Origin: Pelosinus sp.
GTDB taxonomy: Bacteria; Bacillota; Negativicutes; Propionisporales; Propionisporaceae
Length of the DNA stretch: 64,000 bases
Direction of reading: 5' to 3'
Assembly (NCBI GenBank): GCA_021372375.1
Contig: JAJFUN010000198.1
Coordinates: 1-64,000, forward strand
Shown here in pieces: positions 1 to 9,763 of this stretch. A program made the position numbers and the translations under genes. The notes below the pieces were generated by a model that saw only the letters and a program-made list of their open reading frames with translations, ran no database searches and was not told the origin of the DNA. Positions within the stretch are counted from its first letter, which is position 1, and every line of letters starts with the position of its first letter.

Positions 1-2331
1 ATAATCTGCTCTTTTAAACCAATCTTGTACTGTCAGTGTTTCTCCGCTTTCTTTGTTCCTGAATACCAGATTGGTCCCGCTAATTAAATACTCCAGCGAA
101 TCTTTCGTGACTCCTTCGCCAAATTTTACTGTATCTTGTCCTGTTGAACTAACTGGTTCATAGGCTCTTATTGTATCGTTGCCTACCCCTTTTCCCCAAA
201 TGTATGTATCCGCTCCGTCTCCGCCTTCTAGATAGTCGTCTCCAGACCCGCCATCTAGTACGTCATTGCCTGCTCCACCATACAATTGGTCGTTTCCGGC
301 CTCTCCGTTTAGCTTGTCATCTCCGTTAGATCCGTACAGTGTATCGTTTCCTGTTCCACCATGCAGAACATCGTCAACTCTGTCAGCTATTTGCGCCCTA
401 GTTAATGTAGTACCGTCAGCAAAACAAATTGCATCCATTTTGTAATAATCGCTTACGTACCAATTTTTTATGGTCAAAGTCTCGCCTGTCTCTTTAATGT
501 ATACTGCTACATCTTCTCCTCTTTTTACAAATTCAATCGAATCTTTAGTAATACCAGCACCTAATTGTATAACAGATCTTCCACCATTTTCATCTTGGGA
601 AAGATAGGTAGTAGTAGCAACATTACTAATTGTGTCATTTCCATCGCCTTTACCCCAAATGTAAGTCACATTCCCATTGCTGGCTCCGTCACCCCATTTA
701 TGTTCGTATGCGCCTTTACAACCATACAATGTATCATCGCCAGCTCCGCCAGCTAAGACCACATTACCGCCATCAGCATAAAGAGCATCATTACCCGCTC
801 CGCCGATAACCACATCGTCAGATCCATCGCTATATAATGTGTCATTATTAGCGGTACCGGCAATTGCGGTTCTTCCTGCGGAATAAATAGCTAACGCTAA
901 ATCTTCACTCTGATTAGCAAAGTATTCACCAAAGCTAACATATGATTGATAATCAAGAGAAGACAAACCGATTGCCCATGCTGCATTAGCAAATCCAGCC
1001 AACTCTTCTTTGCCTTTATTATAGTCACTTATTATATCACTCTGAATTTGCTTTTGAGCAGCTGTCATATCCAGCACAATATTACCTGATTGATCCTTTG
1101 AAACACTTATATTGTTGAAAAGATTAGCCAAATGGGTTTGAGCCATTAGCCATCCATTATAATATTCTTTTACATTATTATATTTAGCCACCAATAAAGG
1201 TCCAGCCCAGACATTAGGATTTGATCCTTGTACCCCAGTGAATTCTTGACCATATAATTTTTCCAAAACTCCTAATTGCCGAGCGTCAATATAAGAACCT
1301 CGACTGGTAACAGCAATATTCTCACTGCCAGTCCACTGATACAGAATCTGATCCACAATACTACTTCGCACATTTGCATCTTCTTCTGATGCAAATGACT
1401 CAATTAGACTTTTTAGTGTCCCACTAGTATCACGCACCATGGCCTGCCAGCTATTATAGACAGTTCCATGGCCGGGCATGTAAGCCATTTGCGCTATATC
1501 ATCCGGTACATCAATTATTTCCGTTGCTATTGTATTGGCTGTATTAGTTTTAAAGAAATAATCTCCCATTTGCCCATTTGTGCCATCTTGCTTTGTGAAG
1601 CTTCCCAGCATTGTCTGGGTATTACCCGAACTATCTGTAATATTTGTTTGTACAGTAGATAGGTTTAAAGATGTAATACCCAGCTGATCAAGAGTATAAA
1701 GTCCGCTGGTTCCGTCAGAATTTTCGGCATATACTTTAAGCTGGCTCCACACAGCATCGCTTGAATCTATTTTGCCGTCACTATTAGTATCAAATGACGC
1801 AAGCGCCTGAAAACCATTCAAAGCAATCGTTCCATTGGACAATACTGTACCATTGCCCAATAGCTCTTTCCCACTGACTTCTCCATCACTATTTGCATCT
1901 AATACCAATATGCCTTCACCGGCTGTAATCCAACCCGTTTTTTCAGCAAAACCATCCTCATTATAATCAACATACACATTGCTATTATTTATACTAGCAG
2001 TTTTTAATCCTGTACTACTTAGGTCGAGGACTATAGGATCAACATTGCCCGCCCAATCTAGACCGCCGTCACCGCCATCTCCACCGTCACCGTCACCGTC
2101 ACCGCCATCTCCGTCGTCAAAAGGAATTCCAGGAGGAATAACACATGGTAAGCCTACCATTCGTGGATCACTATAGTCTATATTCTTATCATTACCACCT
2201 TCTTGTTCATTAATTTCTTTAATCTTATCAATCACAATATCTGTAGCTTTATTTACTGCGCTATTAATTTGATTCAAAATAATAGCAGTTATCACAACTT
2301 CTTTTGTTATATTTAAATCCCAACCAGCCAT
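1..2331 (-). CDS. RTX (haemolysin-type) calcium-binding exoprotein, 3' end outside window
   Basis: An open frame of 777 codons starts at ATG 2331 behind AAGGAGAG and is still open at base 1. It has no signal peptide, as expected of a type I secretion substrate. A Gly-Asp-rich linker lies near residues 60-80. EF-hand-like loops follow at about 105-190 (DYNEDG, DANSDG and DTNSDG cores). Two blocks of RTX nonapeptides of GGxGxDxLx type lie near 490-540 and 655-715. Each is followed by a segment resembling the haemolysin-type calcium-binding related domain (YIWGKGxGNDTI, then a GETLT-containing stretch). The protein is probably a large secreted adhesin, enzyme or toxin folded by calcium outside the cell. 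The middle part (190-480) has no motif I can name. No type I secretion genes are in the window. Confidence 0.85.
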   Translation of the reverse strand, partial: MAGWDLNITKEVVITAIILNQINSAVNKATDIVIDKIKEINEQEGGNDKNIDYSDPRMVGLPCVIPPGIPFDDGDGGDGDGDGGDGGDGGLDWAGNVDPIVLDLSSTGLKTASINNSNVYVDYNEDGFAEKTGWITAGEGILVLDANSDGEVSGKELLGNGTVLSNGTIALNGFQALASFDTNSDGKIDSSDAVWSQLKVYAENSDGTSGLYTLDQLGITSLNLSTVQTNITDSSGNTQTMLGSFTKQDGTNGQMGDYFFKTNTANTIATEIIDVPDDIAQMAYMPGHGTVYNSWQAMVRDTSGTLKSLIESFASEEDANVRSSIVDQILYQWTGSENIAVTSRGSYIDARQLGVLEKLYGQEFTGVQGSNPNVWAGPLLVAKYNNVKEYYNGWLMAQTHLANLFNNISVSKDQSGNIVLDMTAAQKQIQSDIISDYNKGKEELAGFANAAWAIGLSSLDYQSYVSFGEYFANQSEDLALAIYSAGRTAIAGTANNDTLYSDGSDDVVIGGAGNDALYADGGNVVLAGGAGDDTLYGCKGAYEHKWGDGASNGNVTYIWGKGDGNDTISNVATTTYLSQDENGGRSVIQLGAGITKDSIEFVKRGEDVAVYIKETGETLTIKNWYVSDYYKMDAICFADGTTLTRAQIADRVDDVLHGGTGNDTLYGSNGDDKLNGEAGNDQLYGGAGNDVLDGGSGDDYLEGGDGADTYIWGKGVGNDTIRAYEPVSSTGQDTVKFGEGVTKDSLEYLISGTNLVFRNKESGETLTVQDWFKRADY

Positions 2332-2372
2332 TTTATTACTCTCCTTTATAAACCAAATTTAATCAAAAAACA

Positions 2373-2597
2373 TTACTTATTCCAAATATTTTTTATTAAC
2401 AAACCACTTAGTAGATAACTTGGAATAAATATTACACTGCTAATTAAATTCTTAACGTTAAATATCCCCTCTTCCCACGTATAATTAAATCCTATTAACA
2501 TACAAATAAGCGAATAAATTATATATCCAAGAAAATATGTTTTTAATTGAAAAATTATAAAACATTTCAAGAATATAGTTACCCCCTTTTTCAACAT
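2373..2597 (-). CDS. possible small membrane protein
   Basis: A 74-codon frame lies just upstream of the RTX gene on the same strand. It encodes two hydrophobic segments (about residues 8-32 and 46-66) and a Lys-rich end. The frame can be read further upstream to 2726, but that part lies in low-complexity repeat-like DNA and is probably not coding. I see no convincing ribosome site and do not recognise a family. It may be a real accessory protein of the RTX gene or a chance frame in AT-rich DNA. Confidence 0.3.
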   Translation of the reverse strand: MLKKGVTIFLKCFIIFQLKTYFLGYIIYSLICMLIGFNYTWEEGIFNVKNLISSVIFIPSYLLSGLLIKNIWNK

Positions 2598-2811
2598 ATT
2601 TTTTCTTTGAAAAAGAAACGGAGACGTCTGAAAGACGCGGGACGATAGATTGTGTAAAAAGCCCAAAACTGCTAACTGACGTTCCCTTTTTGTCAACTTT
2701 TTTATTACCACTCCACGAAAGATCACATTTACTCGTTCAATCTGTCAAATAGATAATCTCTTTTTTCCTTAAAGCTATGCAGTATAACAATAAAGGGAAT
2801 TCCTACCAACA

Positions 2812-2890
2812 CGGAGGGAGCGGAGGGTTGAGCTTTAAAAAAATTTAGTTTTTCAGCCCCTCCACCTTGGAGGGGCCACGGGCACAGGCT
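2812..2890. repeat. GC-rich inverted-repeat element (family C-like)
   Basis: An isolated GC-rich patch in AT-rich spacer contains the dyad CCCCTCCaccttGGAGGGG next to CGGAGGGAGCGGAGGG. It resembles in style, not in exact sequence, the element at 20411-20541. Short reading frames crossing it are not believed. The rest of 2598-3414 shows no gene. Confidence 0.4.
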
Positions 2891-3296
2891 TTGCGTCTCA
2901 GCACAATTATCCATAACAATCCTTCAAAATCCTGTGCAAGTTTGGTAATGTTTCAATAAGAGTCCCCATATCCTTGAATATTTAGCCGAATTAACAATAA
3001 AAAACCACCCTCCTTCCTTAAAATTAAAGAACTGGGCGGTTACACTACTAGCTCCTAGCAGTCCAAGTGTCCAAATATAGGCTGCCATTCATTGCTTCCT
3101 TTTCTACCTATTAAATGTGTCTGTACTAATATTGACTAATACCAGTCTTCCTAGCTTGCTATTTAGTCACTGTAAAATTTGAAGACCTCTTAAGGTTATA
3201 TATAACTTACATTCTACATATTTCTTTTAAATCCTTTATTTGTATTTTTTGTTTTTTAAAACCTAAAAACAAAAACATCGCTACTTACTATATAAA

Positions 3297-3397
3297 ATGC
3301 ATTAAATATTTGGCGCGAAGGTTTTAACTTCAAAGCCAAATTCCCCGTGCTAGGAGCTCTGTGTCGCTTCTTAGCAAAATTCTTTTGTGCGTTAAAT
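3297..3397 (+). repeat. MITE-like repeat family B, copy 1
   Basis: About 100 bp that match, in inverted orientation, the copy at 34413-34513. Shared blocks are GCATTAAATATTTGGC at one end, CCCCGTGC in the middle and TTAGCAAAATT-N-TTTGTGCGTTAAAT at the other end. The outer ends are partial inverted repeats (GCATTAAAT / GCGTTAAAT). No coding capacity; it is probably a non-autonomous mobile or REP-like element. Confidence 0.6.
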
Positions 3398-3597
3398 ATA
3401 TATACCTAACCCATTTAAAATTGCACTAATGTTCTTAAGAAAAATTCCCAAAAATGCATGGATAGCAAATGAAAGAACTTCTGCTGGATATAACAGCAAA
3501 GTCCCTTGTCTACAGTCTGAAACAGACTTTTCAGGCTGTCTTTCTTATTCCCAATGATCAGTCTATTATAACCGTCCAATAATACGGTATATAAAAA

Positions 3598-3640
3598 TAA
3601 AGCCAAACCTGATATATAATGATCACCAAGTTTGGCTTTA
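3598..3640. terminator. hairpin, possible intrinsic terminator
   Basis: Arms TAAAGCCAAAC and GTTTGGCTTTA are separated by about 20 nt and followed by ATTT. The loop is long for a terminator. It sits at the broken edge of the group II intron fragment and may be a relic. Confidence 0.3.
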
Positions 3641-3644
3641 TTTG

Positions 3645-3742
3645 CAGATCCACATCACGATGGACACCCTTGCTATTCAGCTCTGTTCCCACTACTAAAC
3701 CCTTAGCGGACTTTCACCGCCAAGTTACGCCCATGCGGGGCG
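3645..3742 (-). ncRNA. group II intron ribozyme fragment (domain I region)
   Basis: Read on the minus strand this contains GGCGGTGAAAGTCC, GGGAACAGAGCTGAATAGC and AGCAAGGGTGTCCATCG followed by GTGATGTGGATCTG. These strings are typical of domain I in bacterial group II introns. The match stops abruptly after the GTGGATCTG part, and no intron-encoded reverse transcriptase is present. I read it as a truncated remnant of about 100 nt. The call rests on remembered consensus strings, not on a covariance search. Confidence 0.5.
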
Positions 3743-3748
3743 AACAAC

Positions 3749-3790
3749 GAAAACGACCGTGGCAGAATTTTCTCTGCCACGGTCGTTTTC
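3749..3790 (-). terminator. strong hairpin downstream of dcuB
   Basis: An 18-bp almost perfect stem (GAAAACGACCGTGGCAGA and its complement) with a 6-nt loop lies 14 nt past the dcuB stop. The T-run on the minus strand is imperfect (TTTTCGTTGTT). Confidence 0.75.
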
Positions 3791-3803
3791 GTTTGCATTC
3801 TTA

Positions 3804-5147
3804 TTACCAAAATACACTTACTAAAATATATCCCACTACACACCCAGTAGCTACACCAATAAAGCCTGGTATAATAAAGCTGTGATTAATGATAAACTTG
3901 CCAATCTTGGTTGTACCGGAACGGTCAAAGCCAATACAGGCCAAATCACTTGGATATGTTGGCAATACAAAGTATCCGTAAATAGCCGGGAAGAAAGCTA
4001 CCATGATTTTCGGATCAACCCCCAGGCTTACACCAAGCGGAGCAATTGCAGCCAAGGCTGCGGCCTGACTATTAACAAACTTGGAGGTTAAGAACATAAC
4101 TATCGCATATGTCCAAGGGTATATTTTTACGACATCCGATAAAGATGCTTTGATTTCCTTCATATGTGCCGCAAAGAAGGAATCAGCCATCCAGGCAATA
4201 CCAAACACTGAAATAATAGCCACTGCGCCGGCTTTAAATACATTGCCGTTTGGCACTTCCTGCGGTTTAACTTTACACACAATCAGCATAATAGCACCCG
4301 CAACAAGCATGAGCATCTGAATTACATAGGTCATGGACAGCGCCTTCATCTTGCCTGGGGTACCAAACCACGGCCGGAATGACTCAGAAGAGCCAAGGAT
4401 AACAACTAATGCAATAGCCGCAAAGAATATCCATGTAGCCCAGTAGGCTTCTTTTGGGAAAACCTTATTAAGCAGTGTCTGAGATTCGCCGTAAATATAA
4501 GCCTTTGCTTCCGGATCTTTGAGTTTTGCCTGAAAATCAGGATCCTTATCAAGCGGTTTGCCGCGGCGCATACTCCACAGGGCTGCCATAACTACACCAC
4601 AAAAAGATGCTGGAATGGAAATAGACAACAGCTCAACAACACCGATAGGTTTACCTACACCATGGGCTGCCGCCAAAATAGATACCATCGATACTGCCGC
4701 TACAGAAACCGGCGAGGCGCAAATGCCCATCTGAGAAGCTACAGAGGCGACTGCCATCGGACGTTCCGGACGAATATTTTGTTTAATCGCAATATCATAT
4801 ATAATAGGGAACATAGTATACACTACATGTCCTGTACCGCATAAAAAGGTCAAAGTCCAAGTAGTAACAGGCGCGAGTACGGTAATAAAAGCCGGATGAC
4901 GGCGCAGCACCTTTTCGGCGCACTGCATCATAACATTTAGTCCACCGGCTGTCTGAAGTACTGAGGCGCAGCCAATAACCGCCAAAATGGTAAGCATTAC
5001 ATCAATAGGCGGTACACCTGGTGCAATATGAAACACAAAAGTAAGAATAAAAAGGCCAACACCACCAATTAGACCAAGCCCCATACCGCCATACCGCGTA
5101 CCTACCAATAAGCAGCCCAGTATAACTAAAATTTCCAAAACAATCAT
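3804..5147 (-). CDS. dcuB: anaerobic C4-dicarboxylate transporter DcuB
   Basis: The protein has 447 residues and about ten hydrophobic segments. The N-terminus carries the RxGGxxLGLxGGxGL pattern of the DcuA/DcuB family. Very characteristic DcuB stretches include LCGTGHVVYT (near residue 102), NIRPERPMA, SKFVNSQAAALAAI and GRSGTT-like FDRSGTTKIG near the end. Members exchange fumarate, malate or aspartate for succinate across the inner membrane in anaerobic metabolism. The gene is single, with its own terminator. The start is supported by GGGAGGGAAAAA before ATG. DcuB rather than DcuA is chosen from the similarity of these blocks as I remember them. Confidence 0.9.
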   Translation of the reverse strand: MIVLEILVILGCLLVGTRYGGMGLGLIGGVGLFILTFVFHIAPGVPPIDVMLTILAVIGCASVLQTAGGLNVMMQCAEKVLRRHPAFITVLAPVTTWTLTFLCGTGHVVYTMFPIIYDIAIKQNIRPERPMAVASVASQMGICASPVSVAAVSMVSILAAAHGVGKPIGVVELLSISIPASFCGVVMAALWSMRRGKPLDKDPDFQAKLKDPEAKAYIYGESQTLLNKVFPKEAYWATWIFFAAIALVVILGSSESFRPWFGTPGKMKALSMTYVIQMLMLVAGAIMLIVCKVKPQEVPNGNVFKAGAVAIISVFGIAWMADSFFAAHMKEIKASLSDVVKIYPWTYAIVMFLTSKFVNSQAAALAAIAPLGVSLGVDPKIMVAFFPAIYGYFVLPTYPSDLACIGFDRSGTTKIGKFIINHSFIIPGFIGVATGCVVGYILVSVFW

Positions 5148-5348
5148 TAAAATTTTTCCCTCCCATTTCCTTTATATAAGCTAACCGAAAACCACGGTAG
5201 TATTTCTTAATGACCCCCTTCTGCTGCAATTTTCTATAAAGATTAAATTACGCAATTCAACGAAAATCTATTAAATCCCTGCTGAATTTTGTCAATATCT
5301 AGCTTTCTTTAACTTCTTAACACTTTTTTAAATTACTAAATCAATTCA

Positions 5349-5390
5349 TAAAAAAGCCCTGTAGAATTGTTACCAATTCTACAGGGCTTT
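5349..5390 (-). terminator. intrinsic terminator of the binding-protein gene
   Basis: Perfect stem AAAGCCCTGTAGAATTG / CAATTCTACAGGGCTTT with a 4-nt loop, followed on the minus strand by a T-run. It lies 12 nt beyond the stop codon at 5402. Confidence 0.88.
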
Positions 5391-5401
5391 CGTTAATTAA
5401 C

Positions 5402-6565
5402 TTAAGGTTTAATTGTGGCCTTAAAAGCTTGCTTGCCATCTTTCATTTCAATAATAACGGCACTTTTCACCGCATCATGTGTGGCATTCAAGGTAGTAGA
5501 TCCGGTAATAGCCGGGAAATCCTTTGTGGCTGCGAGCGCCTCCCGGATTTTATCCGCTTCAACACTACCCGCCTTCTTAATTGCTTCAATCAATACATTA
5601 GCGGCATCATACCCAAGTACTGCCAAAGCATCAGGCACTTGTCCGTATTCTTTTTTATAGGCTTCCACAAACGCCTGCGATACCGGGTTGGTATCTTCCA
5701 CCGAATAGTGGTTGGTAAAATAAGTATTATTGAGCGCCGCCGCTCCGGCTACTTCGACCAGCTTAGGAGAATCCCAGCCGTCTCCACCAATGATTGGCAC
5801 GGTAATCCCCAATTCACGCGCCTGTTTTACAATTTTACTTACTTCTTCATAATACCCAGGCACATAAATTACTTCCGGATTTGCCGCTTTTACTTTAGTA
5901 AGGATTGTTTTGAAATCCTGGTCCTTTTGCAAATAGGCTTCTTCACCCAGCACACTGCCGCCGCCGTTAATCAAGGCTTCTTTGAAGAAACTAGCCAAAC
6001 CTTTACTATAATCACTGCTGTTATCCACTAAAATTACAGCATTTTTCAGTTTTAACGTATTCAAAACAAAATTGGCGCCAACTGTACCCTGGAAGGGGTC
6101 AATAAAACATACCCTAAAGGTATAATTCTTTACTTTGCCTGAATCATCAACTGTTACTTTCGGATTGGTAGCGCCAACTGCCAAGAAAGGCATTTTGCTG
6201 GCCTCGGCTACACTGGAAGCTGCAATAGCATTGGAACTTGAGAATACTCCTGTTACCGCAGCGACTTTATCCTGCGTTGCCAGTTTGGTCATGGCATTAG
6301 CCGATTCGGAAGGTTCACTCTTATTATCAGCCACAACAGCCTGAATTTGTTTACCAAGTACCCCCCCTTTGGCGTTGGCCTCCTTGATTGCCAGCTTAGC
6401 ACCATTGGCTGCTGAAGTACCAAATGTAGCGTTATTGCCTGTCATTTCGTCTAATAGACCGATACGAACTTCATTGGATGATGCACCACCACATCCCGCT
6501 AGTGTACCCGCCATCATTACTACAAAAATCAATACTGCAAAAAACTTCGAACTTGCCTTACTCAT
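5402..6565 (-). CDS. branched-chain amino acid-type ABC transporter substrate-binding lipoprotein
   Basis: A 387-residue type 1 periplasmic binding protein (Peripla_BP_6 / LivJ type). The start at ATG 6565 has GAGGAGG upstream; the frame can be read to 6607 without a ribosome site. A lipoprotein signal ends in LAGCGG, so Cys25 would be lipidated. Family blocks include VRIGLLDEMTG, GAKLAIKEANAKGGVLGK and a C-terminal AVLGYDAANVL. It should capture a small ligand in the periplasm. No permease or ATPase genes adjoin it, so the partner transporter is elsewhere or the protein acts with a sensor. The ligand cannot be told from sequence. Confidence 0.88.
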   Translation of the reverse strand: MSKASSKFFAVLIFVVMMAGTLAGCGGASSNEVRIGLLDEMTGNNATFGTSAANGAKLAIKEANAKGGVLGKQIQAVVADNKSEPSESANAMTKLATQDKVAAVTGVFSSSNAIAASSVAEASKMPFLAVGATNPKVTVDDSGKVKNYTFRVCFIDPFQGTVGANFVLNTLKLKNAVILVDNSSDYSKGLASFFKEALINGGGSVLGEEAYLQKDQDFKTILTKVKAANPEVIYVPGYYEEVSKIVKQARELGITVPIIGGDGWDSPKLVEVAGAAALNNTYFTNHYSVEDTNPVSQAFVEAYKKEYGQVPDALAVLGYDAANVLIEAIKKAGSVEADKIREALAATKDFPAITGSTTLNATHDAVKSAVIIEMKDGKQAFKATIKP

Positions 6566-6748
6566 AATTTCCTCCTCTTGCACGGGATTATCCCGCTGTA
6601 TATTCACACACTACATGCACAGCATACATTTGTACGCTATAGTTCTACATTATATTATGTAACTTTTTATTTTTCAAGAGGTTTTTCACTAATATTACTA
6701 AATAATTTAACTTTTTGTACTCTATCAAGAGACACAGGCCGTATTTGT

Positions 6749-7207
6749 CTATTTTTTAAATAACTCCAGGCCACTCACAATAATCGATACTAGACCTCCG
6801 GCAATTAGCGGCCCCACTGCCAGTCCGCGGAAAAAGCAGACACCGACAATCGTACCAACCACCAACGCCGTCACTGCTTCCGGCGTGTCTTTCATAAAGG
6901 GCACGCCTCGTCCAGCTACCCAAGCAACAAAAATGCCAACCACAACAGCGATTAGCCCTGGCGACGATTTGAATGTGCTAACAATTCCATCCATATCAAT
7001 ACGTCCCCCGGCAATAGGCGCCAGCACCGCCATTGTCAAAATTATAATTCCAATATTAATGCCATGACTTTCAATGAACGGAAACCACGCATCAAATCCC
7101 AGCAGTTTAATCAGCAGCAATAGCATTGCTGCAACAGATACGGTCTGGTTGTTGCCAATTACCGACAAGACAATAATAATTAATATAGGCAAATTATCCA
7201 AATTCAT
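6749..7207 (-). CDS. DUF441 family membrane protein
   Basis: A 152-residue protein with four to five hydrophobic segments, including VSVAAMLLLLIKLLG and the glycine-rich AVLAPIAGGRID. The length and the conserved arrangement fit the DUF441 (YtwI-like) family, common in Firmicutes and of unknown function. AAAGGGGT precedes the ATG. It lies between the binding-protein gene and pdxR on the same strand, with no operon evidence. Confidence 0.78.
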   Translation of the reverse strand: MNLDNLPILIIIVLSVIGNNQTVSVAAMLLLLIKLLGFDAWFPFIESHGINIGIIILTMAVLAPIAGGRIDMDGIVSTFKSSPGLIAVVVGIFVAWVAGRGVPFMKDTPEAVTALVVGTIVGVCFFRGLAVGPLIAGGLVSIIVSGLELFKK

Positions 7208-7320
7208 TTAACTACCCCTTTACATGACCCATTTATTTGCAATCCTTTTTTCATTTATCATAACAATTCCCCCGTCCCATAGACCATAAATATCACCATT
7301 TATTCCCAGCGTCAATATTT

Positions 7321-8763
7321 TCACCTTATGCGCATGGCTTCCTGAATAATTCCGGCTACTTTCTGCACACCCTGAATAATTTGTTCCGCACAAACCACGG
7401 CAAAACTCAGCCGCAAAAAGCGGTCAGGCGCATGGCGAGGAAAAAAGGCATCACCTGGCGTAATCAGCACCCCTTGCTGCAGTGCCTTGGCTGCAATCTT
7501 CCGCCCGGAAATGCCGTCCGGCAATTCAAGCCAGCACGTCATTCCGCCCAGCGGCCGGTTTATCACTACTTCGACCGGCATAAACTGTTCGAGGGTAGCT
7601 AAGGTTGTCTGATACCGCTCTAAATAAATACGCCGCAGCGCCGCAATGTGATTTTGCCAGATTCCTTTGCGCAAATATAAATCAAAAGCCCTTTGTGTAA
7701 GACCTGACGTAGAAATATCCGAATTATGCTTTACCGCCAGCGTCCTGGCGACCAAATGCGGCGGCATAAGCAAAAAAGCCAGCCGCAGTCCTGGCATGAA
7801 AATCTTAGAAAAGCTTTTGAGGTAAATAACCCGCTGCTCACGATCCAGTGCCTTTAAGGGAGCCAGTGCCGTAGCAGAAAAGTCAAGTTCACTGATATAA
7901 TCGTCTTCAAGCACCAGCGCACCATAGCGTCTGGCCAGACCAAGCAGACGATTTCGTTTAGCCACAGAATAAGAATAGCCTGTCGGATTTTGCAAATTAG
8001 CCATTACATAAATAAGCTTGGGCCGAAAGCTGCGGATTTTATTTTCTAAATCCGCAATATCCAGTCCATCACATTCCATATCAATATCCACAATCTTGGC
8101 TCCCCGCGAGCGAAACGCAGCAATAGCACCAGGATAGGTAGGGTTTTCCGTAAACACATAATCGCCAAAATTCAAGAGTGCCTTAGCCACAATGTCAATG
8201 CCCTGCTGCGCTCCTGATATAATCTGCACATTCTCAGCTTGCGCCTTAATGCCGTGCTGCTTTAAGTACTGCGAAATGGCCTGCCTGAGGGGATAAAACC
8301 CCTGGCTGTCCTGATAAGTAAACGCATTGCCCTGATCGCGGTCAAGTACTTCAATTAAAATATGTTTAAAATCGTCAATGGGCAGTAAGTCTGGCGGCGG
8401 CATAACTGTAGCAAAATCGATACAGTCGGCGCTGGGCTTTTCATAAAGCGGCGGCATCTCTGCCTCCGGCAGAGGAGCAGCCTCTTCTTCCAGGCTTTCA
8501 GTAATTTCCGCAACATAGCTGCCGCTGCCTGAACGAGAAAAAATATATCCGTTTTGCTCCAAAAGCTTGTATGCGCTGACCACTGTCCCAGGGTTGACCC
8601 CTAAAAAAGTGGCAAATTTGCGCACCGGCGGCAGCAAGTATCCATAGCTTAATTTTCCGTTTAAGATAAGTTCTCTAAGGGCATCATATAATTGGACATA
8701 CAGTGCCATTTTGTTCCCTTTCGTTAATTGTATCGATACAAATTCAAAAAAATCCTGATTCAT
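7321..8763 (-). CDS. pdxR: PdxR, MocR-family (GntR-aminotransferase) regulator of PLP synthesis
   Basis: A 480-residue two-domain regulator. Residues 10-80 form a GntR-type winged helix (VQLYDALRELILNG, then LPPVRKFATFLGVNPGTVVSAYKLLEQNG). Residues 110-475 are a fold-type I aminotransferase domain with the NPTGYSYS substrate loop and the PLP-lysine motif SFSKIFMPGLR. PdxR proteins sense pyridoxal phosphate and control the pdxST genes. Here it is divergent from pdxS, only 120 bp away. Two matching palindromes, one between the genes and one inside its own first codons, are likely operators. The start at ATG 8763 follows CAGGAGTGG. Confidence 0.9.
   Translation of the reverse strand: MNQDFFEFVSIQLTKGNKMALYVQLYDALRELILNGKLSYGYLLPPVRKFATFLGVNPGTVVSAYKLLEQNGYIFSRSGSGSYVAEITESLEEEAAPLPEAEMPPLYEKPSADCIDFATVMPPPDLLPIDDFKHILIEVLDRDQGNAFTYQDSQGFYPLRQAISQYLKQHGIKAQAENVQIISGAQQGIDIVAKALLNFGDYVFTENPTYPGAIAAFRSRGAKIVDIDMECDGLDIADLENKIRSFRPKLIYVMANLQNPTGYSYSVAKRNRLLGLARRYGALVLEDDYISELDFSATALAPLKALDREQRVIYLKSFSKIFMPGLRLAFLLMPPHLVARTLAVKHNSDISTSGLTQRAFDLYLRKGIWQNHIAALRRIYLERYQTTLATLEQFMPVEVVINRPLGGMTCWLELPDGISGRKIAAKALQQGVLITPGDAFFPRHAPDRFLRLSFAVVCAEQIIQGVQKVAGIIQEAMRIR
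8726..8744. promoter_or_regulatory. PdxR-type operator 2, inside the pdxR coding start
   Basis: AATTGTATCGATACAAATT shares AATTGTAT-Y-GATACAA with the intergenic palindrome 90 bp away. It covers about codons 7-13 of pdxR. Confidence 0.55.
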
Positions 8764-8764
8764 A

Positions 8765-8793
8765 TTGATTTACCACTCCTGCATTGCTATAAT
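8765..8793 (+). promoter_or_regulatory. pdxST promoter
   Basis: TTGATT (8765-8770), a 17-bp spacer, then TATAAT (8788-8793), pointing to pdxS. A minus-strand TATAAT at 8797-8792 overlaps it and could serve pdxR. Confidence 0.6.
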
Positions 8794-8815
8794 TATAAAA
8801 ATTTATTACCAAACA

Positions 8816-8843
8816 AAACTAATTGTATTGATACAATTAGTTT
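8816..8843. promoter_or_regulatory. PdxR-type operator 1, 28-bp palindrome
   Basis: A perfect dyad: arm AAACTAATTGTAT, 2-nt centre, arm ATACAATTAGTTT. It lies just downstream of the predicted pdxST start point and over the likely -35 region of pdxR, so one protein could affect both genes. It has too little GC and no T-run for a terminator. Confidence 0.6.
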
Positions 8844-8883
8844 AGCAAAAAAATGTACACATGACAATTAGGAGGAGTAAAAA

Positions 8884-9762
8884 ATGGAAAATCGTTATGA
8901 ACTTAATAAAAACTTAGCCCAAATGTTAAAAGGCGGCGTCATTATGGATGTCACCAATGTAGAACAGGCCAAAATTGCCGAAACTGCCGGAGCAGTAGCT
9001 GTTATGGCGCTTGAACGCGTACCTGCTGATATCCGCAGGGAAGGCGGCGTAGCCCGAATGTCTGATCCTAAGATGATTCGCGAAATCAAAGAAACTGTAT
9101 CCATCCCGGTCATGGCTAAAGCCCGCATCGGACATTTTGTGGAAGCGCAGATCCTTGAAGGCCTCGGCATTGACTATGTAGATGAAAGCGAAGTGCTTAC
9201 GCCTGCTGATGATCTTTATCACATCAACAAGCATAATTTCAAAATTCCGTTTGTCTGCGGCGCAAGAAACCTTGGCGAAGCACTAAGACGTATCGGCGAA
9301 GGCGCTGCCATGATCCGCACTAAAGGTGAAGCAGGTACCGGCAACGTTGTAGAAGCTGTACGCCATATGCGCACCATGTCCGCTGATATGCGCCGCGTCA
9401 AAGCTGCGCCGAAAGAAGAATTAATGAGCCTCGCCAAAGAAATGAATGCACCATTTGATCTTATTGAATATGTATGGCAGCACGGCAAACTGCCGGTTGT
9501 TAACTTTGCCGCTGGCGGCATTGCTACCCCCGCTGACGCCGCACTGATGATGCAGCTTGGCTGCGATGGCGTATTTGTCGGTTCCGGCATCTTTAAATCA
9601 GGTGATCCTGCCAAACGCGCCAAAGCTATTGTCGAAGCAACTACCCACTTCACTGACGCTAAACTCCTGGCGAAAATCTCGGAAGATCTTGGCGAACCCA
9701 TGGTCGGCATTGAAATTGACAAAATCGCACCAAACGAACGCCTGGCTGAACGAGGCTGGTAA
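8884..9762 (+). CDS. pdxS: pyridoxal 5'-phosphate synthase subunit PdxS (Pdx1)
   Basis: A 292-residue TIM-barrel synthase that makes PLP from ribose 5-phosphate, glyceraldehyde 3-phosphate and ammonia supplied by PdxT. Visible family marks: [10 protein letters not shown] with Asp22, [16 protein letters not shown] with the Schiff-base Lys79, [21 protein letters not shown], and the phosphate-binding [12 protein letters not shown]. Length is normal. GGAGGAG precedes the ATG. It is the first gene of a two-gene operon with pdxT (1-nt gap) and lies under the PdxR-type palindrome. Confidence 0.97.
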   Translation: MENRYELNKNLAQMLKGGVIMDVTNVEQAKIAETAGAVAVMALERVPADIRREGGVARMSDPKMIREIKETVSIPVMAKARIGHFVEAQILEGLGIDYVDESEVLTPADDLYHINKHNFKIPFVCGARNLGEALRRIGEGAAMIRTKGEAGTGNVVEAVRHMRTMSADMRRVKAAPKEELMSLAKEMNAPFDLIEYVWQHGKLPVVNFAAGGIATPADAALMMQLGCDGVFVGSGIFKSGDPAKRAKAIVEATTHFTDAKLLAKISEDLGEPMVGIEIDKIAPNERLAERGW

Positions 9763-9763
9763 G

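Noticed and set aside
2729-2914. A 61-aa protein on the minus strand
   Set aside because: It is read through a GC-rich inverted repeat and has no ribosome site or protein-like pattern.
5002-5229. A 75-aa gene overlapping the dcuB start
   Set aside because: It runs in another frame across the beginning of dcuB, which has strong homology and its own ribosome site.
8816-8843. A transcription terminator between pdxR and pdxS
   Set aside because: The stem is almost all A/T, has a 2-nt centre and no T-run, and lies between divergent starts.
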